A stretch of DNA of 64,000 bases, taken from positions 1,116,001 to 1,180,000 of the forward strand of contig JAZGTN010000038.1 of assembly GCA_037783415.1 (NCBI GenBank), in the 5' to 3' direction. Below, piece after piece: positions 21,782 to 36,700 of the stretch. The notes beneath the pieces are model-generated. The model made no database searches. It saw only the letters and a program-made list of their open reading frames with translations, and was not told the DNA's origin. Numbering within the stretch: position 1 is the stretch's first letter; every line of letters starts with the position of its first letter. Both the position numbers and the translations under genes were made by a program. The stretch is from Leptasterias polaris (Eukaryota > Echinodermata > Asteroidea > Forcipulatida > Asteriidae).

Positions 21782-24700
21782 CTGTATTGAACAAAGGTTG
21801 AAATATTGTGTATTTAAAATACAATGCATAAGCAAGTATTCGTAGACGGTACACAATTCCATAGTTCTCAGACTCTTATTCAGGTTGGCTTGGTGATATG
21901 ATCCCGTCTTTCACCTCCGTGGACCCCCGTTCGGATCTCGCTTTGGACCAGAACATTGCATGGTAATTGTGTGCCGAGTTCCTACCTGATTACGTGGTTT
22001 TTCCCTAACCATGTTTAGGTTTTCACTCATATATCTAAAATCATATATTTCTTTAACACACTTTCTTCTGACATTTTCTCCACAGGTGACGAGGACATTT
22101 TGGGGGACAACTTTGTCATTTATAACAGAAAATTACTATCAATATACTATGCATAATATTAATAATCAGGTGACAACTTACCAATTCGATTTTCACTTTC
22201 AGTTTTAAGTTTTCCTGAACCATTGCTCTATTACCGTCTGGCGTACTAGCACTAATCGTCGAAACTCTGCCTAAATCTTGCAAATTGGGGTCTTCCTGGG
22301 ATGTTCTGTGCACGGCCAGCACCTGTCAACACACAAAACAAAAACTGTCCAAATTGTGCCCACAAAATATGTAAGATGTCAAATAATAAGCCACAAGGGA
22401 AACTGACTGTGTAAATCTTAAGTGATTAGAGGTTGAACAAAGAAAAACTTACTAGAGCGGGATTTGAACCAACGACCTCCTGAAACGTGCCGGCGCTGTA
22501 CAAACTGAGCTATATCTAGTACTATGTTGTCGGTCTCCCTATGTGTTTTTAAATATAATTATTTGTTCCTGTAAAATTGTCTTTGTTCAACTCCAAATGA
22601 AAATAAATAAGACAAAATATTGCTATTTGAGTACCGTGTTTCATACAGTCAACGTGTACAGTGGTGAATTTCCATTTGTGTAGAATCATTGAGAGTTTTT
22701 TGTTAAGGGTTGTTGTTTGAAATCAAAAAATCATCAAAACGTTGTGTAATATGCGAGAAATGTTCGAGAAAGAAATGTCAAATGTCACAGTATACGCTGT
22801 TTAGACATTACGAGACATTGTTGAATTACAAGCTGACTGGCTCTCTGTTTATGCAAATGGAAGGCGTGAGTCATGTGTCATGTGTAATCGACCGACATAC
22901 AAAAACTGTTACCTTGGGTAAGAAGACGATGAGTATTGTGAGTGTAGTACAGAACATGGAGATACAGGAGTTGAATATGAAGAGTGTCTCAGGGTCTTGA
23001 CCCAAGACTAGGTTGACAGCAAGACCCACGATGCATAATATGACCACGTTGTAGACGCTTATACCAATCAGCTTGCTGTCATTTAAAAGTGGGATTGTAA
23101 CCTGATAGACACAAACAAAATCTAAATAATTATTTTGGTGCGTCAGATTGTTAAACATTGTTGTTATAGGGCCTTGTCACACGAGGCAACTATTACAGGC
23201 ACATTCGAGGCAACCAAACACAGTGCAATCTACAGGGCCACTTTAGTAGCACTTGAGTAATTTTTTAATAGTTTCTTACGATATCAAGTTTGGTTGTTGT
23301 TTTTTTCTTTCGTTTTTTTTATTTGACAGAACCATTAGCCTAAGCTATGGTGGTATTTGTTATTGAACGTTAGAGATAAAAATTTACAAAATTAGCCGTT
23401 GTAAACCAAATGAGATATGAGACAGTTGTATAAGCATTTAACTCCTGTAAAATGACAAAGCAAAGACTAATGAACAAACCTGCCGTGTTTCCCAAGCTAA
23501 GAATGCACCGAATGCCAGTAAGAGTCCCTTGAACGAAGTGAGGGCAGCAAACCAAGAGAAGTAGTAATCGCTGGTGCAAAACTCGATATACGGTACAAGT
23601 ATCTGACTGCTGTTCTTGGGGTTCGTCTAGAAAACAAAAAAGATAACAATAATATCGAAAAGATCAAATGAAAACTGATTTAAGATCCTGCTAAAAGGAT
23701 AGTGTTATCAATTGCGGAAATTGTGTCAAGTAAATTTGGCAAATTAATTCTTGTCATTACCATTTCTGGAAGAAATGTCCGTTCCTGTCGCCAGGGAAAG
23801 AGGATTTGCCACGGTACCAAAATGGCGACATCAACCAGCAACAAAAACGCTACAATGGCATAGAGTTGTCGATCCTGTACGACCTGATAAAAGTTGTAAA
23901 ACAAAAACGGTTACCAAAACAATAAAGATCGCTACAAAATTAATTTATACAACAGAGAAAGTTCTCAAGCATATCGATGACTTTATTTTGTGGTTTTCCA
24001 TTGTTAATAATAGCGCCGTCCGCATTGACATGAGTTCTAGGTTTGTCAAACAACCCGGATCCTTGCTGTTAATTTCTTCGGTTCGAACAAACCCCAACAT
24101 ATTTTATCATTTTTCATTTGTTTATTCACTATTGTGGTGATGGGCCGCTTATGTGTCAGCTTCGATGGATGATATCAATGTCATGTTCGGATGACCTCTA
24201 ACACGAGGGTCAACACAAACTAATAACAGTTTCTTTCGTGGCTTTTGAAAAACTTTAGACAAGTGGAATCGGCCATAGAGGCTGGAGCATACGGAACACT
24301 GGTGTATAGGTTTTACGGAACGCTGGTGTATAGGTTTTACGGAACGCTGGTGTGCCTACGGAACGCTTAATCCGACCAGCACTCTTTCGGCAAATGGTAG
24401 TGTGTGACGATTGTCCTGAAGATTTCTGATACTGAACCGCCGTGTTAAGCCCAGTTATGCAATTGGTTCACAATGCTCACGAATGGATGAATGTAAACTT
24501 TCACTTTATTACTAATTTATTATCACTTCAATATTTTATTTATATTACATTTTGTTTCAATATTGACGCTGTAAATCGATAACTTACTACTCGTTTTGGC
24601 TTTTTCATGGCCACAACTTTATGCACTCGCCACGTCTTACTGAACATTGCTCCAAACGCTAAGACGAAACCGATGGAAAGCAACCACACTCTCACCTGTT

Positions 24701-27700
24701 GGAATATTAATTAGAAATAGAATATTGATGTGTAATTTTGTTTCATTTTGTATGGACACTTCAAGTTAAGCTTTCTTTCAGAAGAAGTTGATGGCTCTCA
24801 TTTCATTCTCTGAACATTTGCCTCCGTCTTGCAAAAGAGAACACAACTAAATGTACCCGTTTTGTAAACAATACCTTTTACCTCAACCTCGTACAGCAAA
24901 AATTGGGGTGTTAAAATTGAAACCATGGATGTTGTCACACATATAGAAACCGAAGAGTGAATCATCATTTACGCCATGGAAGTTAAAATAACACTAATCT
25001 CTGCCAAATTGACGTTACTTTGACACCAACCCTTTGGTATAATTTTTGATTCTCTCTTGGGTATCTGTATGTGACAACGTCCTTGATGTCAGTTTTATTA
25101 CCCCAGTTTTTGCATTGCAGATTTTATTGAAAGATGGGTTACTTTTAGCCATTTATTTGATCTGGTCCCCTGTGACCCCTTTTTCAAGTCAATTCCGACT
25201 TCGGGGGTTTTTTTTATAAGAGGGAATAAGTGTTTATTTTTACATTTTTGATATTAATACCTACATTGCAAAATAAAATGAAGTATTCAACATCCACTAG
25301 ATTCATGTCGATGCCGTAGACAACAACAGAAGCGTAGACCAAGGAGGTCCCTATCAAGATGATGTTGTTCAAGTTGGGGCTCGACATTCGTACAATCCTG
25401 AAACAACAATTATGAAACTCTGAGGAGTCATGAGCTAAAAGTACACCGTGTTTTAATTCCGAATAGAGGATCCAACTGGATTCAGTATAATAGACCTTTC
25501 CATTGTTGACAAACAAAGTGCGCCGGTTGGTATGGACGGCCGAATGTTAGCAAAACATTAAATCGTTCAATCGTGTTAACAAATGTTGTGACCAAATTCA
25601 ACATTTTCTGTAAAGATTCATGAACTGAAATATGTTCCATGATTGGTTGATTTTTTTCCCAACAAATTCAACACTATTTTTGAATATTTTGTGTAACATT
25701 GCTACAAACTATCTGTTTTTGATTTGCAGTGATGGCTTTCCATAGTTTTCCAACCTCGGTTGGCAAAAACTCGGGCTGCGACGTTGCAAAAAAAGGTATA
25801 ATGTCGTAGATGCGGTATACCATATTAAAGGTTCTGGGATACATTTCTCGGGCTACACCTTGTGGACTGCACGGTAGTTGTGTATGCATTAATTTATGCA
25901 TCAATCGGAACTACCCTTTTGTGAATAAGCTTGGTAACTGATCCATAAGAAAAAAAATACTTATCTGGAAAGTTTAACAATTGAGAAAGAAGAAAACATT
26001 GATTGATCAGTCTTTTGTTCAAACAATTGTAACTTGTTGGCACCCTACTTTACGGGTTGTCCAAAGATGTCATTTATGGGACTGTATGCAATCGTTATTT
26101 CGATCGGAAACTTTAGGTTATAAGCAAAAGCCTATGGAGATTCTAATTTTCGATTTTGTTCTCTCTAAGTTTTCTTGAAAATAATTTGTCAGCCTCGAAT
26201 ACTAGATAAACTTGCGAGTGACTAGAAATAAAATTGGGAAAATTTGTCATTATTCGGCATGTTACATGTTTCGGCAACAGTGCCATTAGTTTCCATACCT
26301 GAGTTTGCGATATCGCACGTTGAAGGCAATAAAGAAAAGTGACAGCAAAAGTCCAACCCCGGCCACTGAGCTAAAAACAACGAAGACAATCCGGTGTATA
26401 CCCATGTACACCTCAATTCTTGTCTGAATGAAGACGAGTGTCCTATCAAGGGGTACTTCGCCATCTGTAAAATAAATTGGGCCAACATTTTTTTTAATTT
26501 CTCTGAAAAATCCCGGGTCAGAATTGACCCGGATTCCGGAATTCGATTTAGGTTGACCCGGAAAGTGGTTTACGAATGGGATTTAAGCTCGGATTCTGCG
26601 TTAGCTTGACCAAATTCTGGGTCATTTTGACACGGATTCAGGTCAGACTGACCCAAAAAGGGTCAACTAACCCGGAAGTTGTTACGGTGTTGGCGGGATA
26701 GATAATGATCATTTGAATTCAATATTTTTTTTAGATTGGATTTACGGTAAATGTATTTGAAACTGAAAGATGGAATTACTGGAAGTTTGTTTTTCAATAC
26801 ACCATAAGTGTGTCGTTTAATTTAAAATTGTCAGAGATTTGATTTATGGTAAATGTAATTAAAACTAAAAGATGGAATTACTAGAAGTTTATTCTTCAAG
26901 AAACCATAAGTGTATCGTTTAAGTTAAAATTGTTGATACTGACAGAGTGACCTACCATGCCATAACAAGTCCATATCCATCGTCAATACGTCAGTTGCCG
27001 TGTCAAAAAGACCAACTTGAACTTCTGCATAATCTGGTTGAAGTAACAAAATCAATTATTGTTATAGTTGTTTTTTAAACACAGGTACAGCAATCTCGTA
27101 CATGCAAACTTAACTCCGAGGATTTTCACAATATTAAAGAACTTTACAATATTTAAAACTATGTTTTCTGTTCCAGACCGTTAAGTAGCGTCATCGATTT
27201 TTGAATGCGAGTTTAACTCCCTTCCGAGTAGCCTGTGGATGTTCTACTCGCGGAAAGAAAAAAAAACCTAAAAGATCTTTGATGCATTTATTCCATCAAT
27301 TAATCAACATAGCCGATAACGTTTTACGGTCAAACATTTAGATCGAAACCAAAATCTCCCAATTTCTACTCACAAGCGTCAACTTTGCACACAAACGGTA
27401 GAGGCATACTGCAATTAACGGGTTCGATCATCCAGCCATTCTCATTCAAATTCAACACTGAACATGCGTCGCCTTTCAAAAGGACGTTGGTCTCTTTACC
27501 TATTAGCCTGAAATCAAAGTATGGTCTGTTAAGAATGTTGTTGCTCTGTATTATTAATCATTCATTTAATTGACTTGAATTAAGTAATGGTGTCTTGCAT
27601 AATTGTATTATTATAAATGAATAACTCACATTTTACACTATACAGAGACAATGCAGAGCTAAACTCCGGTGTCAGAATTGACCCGGAATACGGGTCAACT

Positions 27701-30700
27701 TGGGCATGACCCATTTCTGGGTCAGTATGACCCGGATTCTGTGTCTCATTAGATTGTATGTTTGCATCTATCGGGTGTGTTTGTCTAAATACCATAATAA
27801 TTCAAACTAAACACTAAAGAAAAAAGCTAACAGCCCCCCCCCCCCCCCATGTTTACGACGTGGGTAAATTTTTGATGTTATGACCCTTCTAACTGTGCCT
27901 GCAATTCCAAAATCCAGTCTCCTTGGCTCCTCTAGGAAAAACCTTAGAATGTCACGAGATATGACTTGTTTTAAACATACCATTCAGTTATATTATATTT
28001 CAAGTCTCTCAATGTGTCTACGAGAACATCTTTTTGCGACGGACTGCTGACCACCGCCAACTGACTCTTGTGTTCTTCTCTGCAGTATGTGGCCGCTTCC
28101 TCGCCGGTTTGTGGGAGTTTCACGAACTGATAGCACGAACCGTTGCTCAGCACCCACGTAAACGGACAAGCAACTACCAATCAAAAGAAGAGACAATAAT
28201 GTAGTTTATTTCCAATTATGACAACTTACAGAATGGGTTTTTATTTTTGCAAGTTGTAAAACTCCCCACAAGAGTTCCTTGCAATATCCCAAAGGTTTTA
28301 TTTTATTTTGCATCGGGTGTTTTTTTCTTAAAACTTTACTAAACCAAATGTTACTCTTCATCAAACAAACTTAACACTCTATGGTAGTTTACTTTATTGA
28401 GCTCATTAAACTGTGCCTACAATTATTCTGTATCAATTATTAAAAAAATATAGTGATGAAATGAATTAATTGACTTATAATTATGTTTATCTTGTTGAAC
28501 GAGCTGGACGGGAGTCTCCACTTGGAACTCCTTTCAAAGTCGCCGCATATTCAAAAATATCGAAATCAGACCCCCCCCCCCCCCCCCCCCCCCACCCCCG
28601 TTTTCAGGCATAGAGTAGCCCTCTTTATTGATGCAGTCATAATTACAGGCCCCCTCTTGTCACAGTCTGAGTTTGTAGCTGCCGTTTTTATGCTTAAAAT
28701 ATGTGTACTGATTGGATGTCAAACTGGCATATGTTCGATGGATAAAGTGGCAAACTTGTTTTCTTTGCGAGTGAGTCTGCGTGATGGCGCCCTCTTTTGA
28801 ATCAACCTCCTTCGGCCCATGTTAATTTCTCATATGGGGGGACAGTCTCTCCGAGGGACAGATTGACCTAGGACACCGGAAGTTACGAGTGTTGGTCCCT
28901 GTCTAAATGTTGGTGCCGTACGCGCGGCAAACAGTTTATCAGTTCTTACCTCTCATTTGTTCGATCTTAGTGACTGCAATGCGATCAGCCCCTTTGAAAC
29001 TTACTGGGCCCTGTGGAAGAAAAGGTTGGCACTTTTGAAATCGGAAACTTTCGTTTGTATAATAAAAGTTACGTTTAAACACTTTTATAGTTGCACCTGT
29101 GATGAATGACTAATTGATGGTTGATTTTCAGATTTGGTATGATTTTCAAGTCTTTGGTATGATCCAGCCATTTTGAGTTTATATCCCATACTGTGTCCAA
29201 AGCGAGGCTAGAAGAGCAAAGGGCGAAAAGGGGAACAATTATTGTGGATAAGACAAACTCTTTCATGTTGTGTTGCTAAATGTTAAATTTCTTAGGCGCA
29301 GATCAAGGAGATGGGTCCATTGGTTCTAAGCCCCCCTTCCCAACATCACTTCCCTATACACCTTTTTCTCTTTGTCGTGTATGTTTAGTATAAGCAATCC
29401 ACCTTTGGATGCAATCTTTTGTTTTGTTGGTTGCTGTTACTGCTCTTGCTGCTCAGCTGTTGTTGTTTTTGAGTGTATTTTAGTTGGTTAGTTTTTTACC
29501 CCCAGTGAAGTAGTATTTCTGATGATTTTATTGTTCCATCTCAAACACAATTCATTGTTAAAATCTCACCGATGTCCCATAAAAGTCTGTCTCGGCGATT
29601 ACATCGAAAAAGAGTTGGCTCATTTCTTCGTCCTCGTAGGTGAAGTCCTCCAGTCTACGGAAGCTTCCGTCGCTAAAACGCTTCGTCTTCAGTACCTACA
29701 ACAATAATTGTAGAATTAACCCTGATGAAGGCATGTGCCATTAATAATGAAACATTTTGTTCATTTCGCCAGTTTCTTAAAAGTAGAAATACCCGGGGGA
29801 GCTTAAGTCATTGGTGTTCTAGACTGGACAATTCCACATAACCAGAGCTGCGTATTGAGAGAGTCCCGACATGGAGAGACCGGTTTTCTTTGGTCAAGTA
29901 GTTACTGGACGCAATGTTGGGGTCAAAACGCAGCACAACCCAATGTGCAGTCTAGTCAGGCACCCTGTGAGCGCAAATGCATTTGTTTTCACCGAAAATG
30001 GCTTCTTGTTGCAAGTTGTTGCAACTCTCTCAATACATAGCTCTGCACACATCTAAGAGGGGGAACGTTACAGAGTTGTGTATGTCAATTTTTCGGGCGG
30101 AACAATGTTTTGCAGTCATATTTTTTAGTGCACTATTTCTTCAAATACAGACCTGCCCCGGTCGAACCCTCTGATAAGTGGAGCGGCTGGAGCCCCATCA
30201 TGCTCTTGTCACTAGTTAAAACATAATTACTTAAAGGCACTGGACACTATTGGTAATTACTCAAAATAATTGTTAGCATAAAAAGTTACTTGGTAACGAG
30301 CAATGGAGAGCTGTTGATAGTATAAAACATTGTGAGAAACGACTCCCTCTGAAGTAACGTAGTTTTTGAGAAAAGGGTAATTTCTCACTCAAATAATAAA
30401 AGATTTCAGCGAAGCCTTTTATTATTGCCATCTGAAAGCACACAAATTTGTGCAACAAGGGCGTTTTTTCTTTCATTATTTTCTTGCAACTCGATGACCA
30501 ATTCAGCCCAAACTTTCACAGGTTTGTTATTTTATGCATATGTTGGGATACACTAAGTGAGAATACTGGTCTTTGACAATTACCAAAGGTGTCCAGTGCC
30601 TTTAAACAAAGACAAATAAGGCTCAAATCGTTTGATACAATAGCCGGGCATGTGAAGAAGGCACTTAGATGCACAAAATAATGGGAAATGCACAGCAACC

Positions 30701-33700
30701 ATTTTAAACATATATTGGATGGTGTGTTGGTAAATATTAGAATCTTCGAGCGTTTGGATAAAGTATGGGGCTTACACGCCTACGTGAGAGTTTTTAAATG
30801 AAACAAGTGGGATTTGGAGATACAATCTATTGGAGATACAATCTAGTGCCAATACAAACTAAGGTCTCATACTTCAAAACGTAGCTCCACAAACCTTTCA
30901 GGATAAATTATAATAATGTACGAATGCCATGAGCGTCACCGAGTTACGGATTTGAGAGATATATAAGAAACCACTATTATATTATTATAATTTCGTTTTA
31001 TCACAGCATGCAAAAGAAAGGTCCCATTTTCATTTGTGCCGGTAACTCCTTGAGTCGGGCTACGTCCCGTAACCTTTGATCCCAAGGGTCTTACTCAGTG
31101 ATGTTTGCAGTGATATTTATTATTTTTTATTTAATATTGACTTTTTTTGTTTTGCGGGAGACATGTGCTTCACAATGTATTTTGTAAGCACATTGAAATA
31201 TTCTGAACACCTCAATAATTCCCTGCTCCAATTGCTTACCTCTGCAGACTTGTTTAATGCAAGTCCTATAGCCCACACTGCATCATACCCAAACGATTCC
31301 TGTCCGCTGTACGTGTGGTTTTGGTTCTCAGGAAGAATTAGTCGTCTCTGTATCTCGACATCAAAGTCAAATGGTGTCTACAGAGAGATATAAACACCAT
31401 CTCGTCAGTATTTAATATACATATGAAAAAGGAACTGTGCCCACAGTCGTTTCTGCTTCACTAACAGTCTGATTGACCACAACGACACATTCATGGGCTT
31501 TCGCTACAGAGCCTTTAATGGTATAATTTCAATCGATTGAAATTGAAATCATTTTGTTTTCTCGAAATAGAATTTCGATGGTATTGCAATGGTATTTCGA
31601 GACAGCATGATATGAGTATTGTCCATGGTAGGCTCTGTAGCTTGCCACAGTTCAATTTCAAATATAGCGTCGTGCTGTGCGTTAACAACTTACAATTCCT
31701 GACACAGTGTCGGCATCTTGCCGTCCAAATACAGCACATTCTGTAGCGATGTACAGTGTGTCTTCAATTGCTTTCTTGATCTCCTCAGTCGTACACCTTG
31801 TGATGCTGTCGTCTTTGATGGTCCACCAGTGACTGGAATACCATCCAGGGATGAGCCAGACGTAACCTAGCCCGGTCATATTCTGCCGCCAAGCCTGAAA
31901 CACACGAGGAAATTTTTCAGGAACATGGCACAGTGACATCACATTGCATATCTGCACTGTAATCACATAGTATTTTGCAGGCAACTATGTCTTTCTGACC
32001 AGTGACTATTGTGAGCGGACAAGTGTGTATGATGTGGTTAAGACATTGGAAATATTTAAATTAATCAGCTGACAAAGTGCCTCTTTGCCGGGTTTTATAG
32101 AGAAAGGAAAGTGACCAATTCTATTTTGTTTTGTAGATAGAACCCTCATGTGAGTGGGGGTAAAAAAGGAAAAGTCTCTTACCTCACATTAAAATAGTGT
32201 AAATTGCCATTTTATTCAATACCCTTCAAGTGCAAACATTTGTCAACATCCACATCATCTGTTGACGTCATTCTGAGACGGAAATGTTTTGGTTTCAGTC
32301 CTGACTTTGAATAAAGTTTAACCAAAACAGCCTTGAATGTGACATGACTGTCGAAAAATTCCTCCTTGGAATGTAAAGATCCGTTAGTTGTTGAATTACA
32401 TTGACGTCATGTTTCAAATTTTGCTCCGTAAAAGTCAGTTATGAACTTTAAACATCCCTGTACAAAAGTGTAGTGACCCATTTTTCAGAACGATGTCATC
32501 AGATGTTTTTGATGTTGGCAATTTTTGCACTGGAAGGGTATAAATTGAAATAGCAGTTTACACCATGTTCATGTGGGGTTAGAGACTTGTATTTTTCCCC
32601 CGCTCACATAAGGACTCTATCTATTGGAAAATGATTGAGTACATCACAAAATTGCAATGTTCACTTCTCTTCTTAGTTAAAGAGTTGTAGGTATCACTCT
32701 CATAAAATCGTATGTTACTGCTCGAACAAAACTCACATACCTCACAAAAAACCTTTCGTGCCTTATCCTCGTACATGTTCACCAAAATTATGCGGGCGTC
32801 CAAATGCTTGATAACAAAACACAAAGATAGTTAGACACAAACAGGTTTATTTTTACGATTTATCTTGATGTCATTGTCTATTTCTTTGACCCTTGGAGAT
32901 TTCAAGGTAAATTTGGGGTCGAACAAAGACAAAATCTGTGTTCAACCCAAAATTAAAATCTCCGGTCAATAAGTCTATGTTCAACCCAAATATAAAATTT
33001 AATTACCATATCAGTTTCCCAATGTGGTTTATTACTTGGGGTTTCAAAATGAAGTTGTTGGAAACTCCAAGTCTTACGTCAAAAGAAATGTTTTTCAACA
33101 AAAACAAACATTCATAAAAAAAAAAATGAAAAACCCATGGGAAAAGCTCATTAGACTTCAAGAACCCCCAAAATGGTTCAGATATTTTGTAGGTTTGAAG
33201 TAGTGTTTTGCATCCTCCTTATGGAAAGCGCTTTGTATCCTTTTCGGAAAAGGCCCTTTATAAATACGGTTATTATTATTATTATTAAAATATGTGAAGC
33301 CCGGGTTCAATCAACTATCAGAGTTTCCACCGTATGGAGGGTTTTCCCACATCTAAAACTGATCATCAGTTCACAATTCTCGTGGACCTGACTCGTTTTC
33401 ACAATATTCTGTGTTTAAGCAGCTTTGTGAAATTGAGCCCAGTTCTTTATTACAAAATTATGCGCCTCAATAGGTCTGCAAAACCTTGATTGTTAATTAG
33501 GTTCCTTTTTTTAAGCGTATGATCACCACTGAATGAAGAATTCTATGATTGTGTGGCCTCGACCCTTTAATTGGATGGATGATAAAGCAGTGATTACGAC
33601 GGTGTAAGGGTAAAAAAACGAACTATATTCTTTATCCCCGATGCAGAAATGTTCATCTATTTAAAAAAGCCATAATATATATATTTTGAAATATTGAAGT

Positions 33701-36700
33701 ATTTTTGTGCATTAGGGAATTTGGGAACGCGGGAGAACAAAGCAATCTAGCATTACTATACTCTACCTTGAGATTGGCAATTTGGTTTGTCGGATCCTCA
33801 TCAAACGACTCCGACGAGATCAAAGTGATGTTTTCAGTCTTCAGGAGGTTGACCATGTCATCGATGGTCTGCAGTAAGATAATACAATTAAAGAAAAATC
33901 CGGTGGAATGATAACATGACATTAACAAGGGCATTAGATGTAGATGTTTTTACACTGCACAACCCTGACATTTATCTCTAACAGCTATGTTCTATATGTT
34001 TAATGTTTTTGATGGCTGTCTGTTTCTTAAATTGTAGCATCAGGAGATCAACCTATAAATCAACCTGAGCTAGATAGCTCAATTGGTAGAGCGCCGGCAC
34101 GTTAATAAGGGCGAAGTCGTTGGTTCAAATCCAGTTCTATTAAATTTGTCTTTTGTCAACCCAAAATCATTTAAATTTACCCAGTGTGGGTTTTTATTTC
34201 AACCTGATTTCAAAACAGTTTTTACTTTTCATTGTTTCACCTATACTTCATTATTTCCCTTACCAGTGAGAAGAGATCCTCATTTTCATGAATCGTAGCT
34301 ACTCTTTTCCAGCCGAAATCTCTGATAATATGCATCCGGGCTCGATTCAGTAAGGTATCAGGCATGTAGGTGCGGTAGAATTTCGGAAACACCATGCGGT
34401 TTGACAAAGCCGGTGATCCGGCCGAATAGGAGAGCTTGGTAACAAAATGAAAACATGATTAGTTCAGACAGTATTTTGGGCTGTATGGCAGAATGCTGTT
34501 GAGAAGGAAATATTGCATAGTATATGTTATTATATACCGCATTTATAGATGCAACGTATACTGTACCAAACCCCCAAATTTTACATTTACGTCCTATATT
34601 GATAAATATTAGACGCGTGAGACGCTTTCGATGTTAAAATTGCACTTGTTATATAAGTGCCTTACGTAATGATAGCGTTCCTTTGTACTATTTATTGATA
34701 AAATAAGTTACGATTTAGAATGAAATATCAATTGACAAGGGTCTATGTGTGAGGTATAACATCAATTTGAACTTTAATGTATATTTGTACATTCGTTTGT
34801 TCATTGTTTGTTTGTTATTTTTTGTTGTTTGTTTGTTTTTTTGTTTTTGTTTAAATTATTGTATTATTATTATTATCATTAATGATGTTATTGTTTATGT
34901 TTTATTTATTTATTTTTTACCGTGATGAGATTCCAGTAGAATGACGTTTGGGCCACAGCCTGCGATGTAGTAGAACAAGCTGGACCAATCAGCATCAACT
35001 TCTGAGGAGGCTCGTGTATCTGCTCGAAGAGGTGTCTGGTACCCAGTCCCGCATTACACTGAAACACAATACCAAGGATGCACGTGCAATAACATCATTA
35101 CAGACCAGCGACACGAAAATAAACTGCTTATTTATTTATTTGTCAATATTAAGTACACTAATTGACTTAATGTTTTATGAAACAAAAACAAAAAATAGCT
35201 AATGCAAACTGCTTCCCAACCAAAATATGGTACAAAAACAAAAAATAATTGTTAATGACCTCATTTTCCAACCCCAGCAGATATAGTTTTTATTTGAAAT
35301 TATATCAGATCGGGGCTGAAACACTTGTGGTTATAGACATATTTTTTAATACAAAATATAAATTCGAAAACGAATAAAAAAAAAAAAAAACATGGCGTGA
35401 CAACTCGACCCCGTCCTCAGAAAAACCTTGTCCGGAGAATACTTTGATTCTTGGGAGACAAATCTCCATTTGGGCAGACTTCTCACTATTTTTTTCTCAG
35501 CCTGGAATAAATTAATGAAGCCATCTTGGATTGAGACTTTAACTCAACAAATTCAATCCATTCACTCATTTGATGGGGATTAGTGTGGAATGGCACCTTA
35601 CATAAGATCGTCACTGTTATGCAAATATAGAGTTTTGCGCTGTTTTCAAAGTACTTATTGTGGCAAATCCTTCAAGGCATTCAGATTTGGCTATTGTGGA
35701 CTGCAGAGCGGCATGGTCGGCTTTGACGTGGAGTTGTAATGGACGTCATGGTGGGGTTTATTTTCTGATGAGCATCTTGTAAATTAATCAACCATGGACA
35801 ATCATGTGCATTCAAAAATATGTCGACAGTAACTGTTACACTGATCAATTTTGTGATATTCTTTATGTAAGGCTTGGCTAAGATTTGAAGCACTATAAAC
35901 CCTGTGCGTTTTTGTCACTGGCCTCGCAGTTGAAAACTGCAGTGTATTCAAACAAAATTCACTGTTGAGGTCTTTAATATCGCGAATTCCACGAGTTCTC
36001 TAGTTCCGACTTTATACTTTAAAAGCAAATCTGAACTTCAGTGTTGCAAGTTGCTGGAATCATCGTAGACTGCAGTGTAAAACTTCATCACCAAAGCAGA
36101 AAATGTCATTCGAATGACGTCTTGTTAAGGTAAGGTTTTGATCATAACCTATGATTATTTAACCACTGTGATACACTTCCCCCTTTGAACTTTAACCCTT
36201 CGTGTCACCATAAAAAAAATCACACCGTGACAGTATTGCAGACATTTTGAGTGACAGTTTGATATTAGCGTGTAATACATTTTTTTGAAAACAAAGTCAC
36301 TTTAAAATCGCCCAAACCATTAGATTAGATATAGACCCTTGTGGCTAAAACAAATGAATTATAGCTAAATTTCCTTTGAAATTAGCCAATATTTGTCTCT
36401 ATAATTATAGTTTATACAAAATAGTTCATTTCACCTTGTAGTGGTAATTAGGTAAAAGGCTAAGTAATTACTGTACAATTCCTAGAGGAAAACCAGGAGA
36501 GCTGGTCCTTGGTGGATTTTTTTCCCCAGTGAAAAACAACCCCGAGGGTAACAAAACAGTTGGCATGCTTTTTGGCTGGGTGTAGTTAGGGAACACGGAA
36601 TTGTTTTAATTTCAAAAATAATGGCGGAGTACTGACTTTTTAATTAAAAACTGTTACTCAATAAGTCCACCATGGCATCATGGAAGGTTCTGTCGTATTT

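Noticed and set aside
33653..33934. Full 93-aa frame as a gene
   Set aside because: Only 33767-33868 is coding (gene A exon 4); the flanks are intron read-through, as for most other short frames next to receptor exons.
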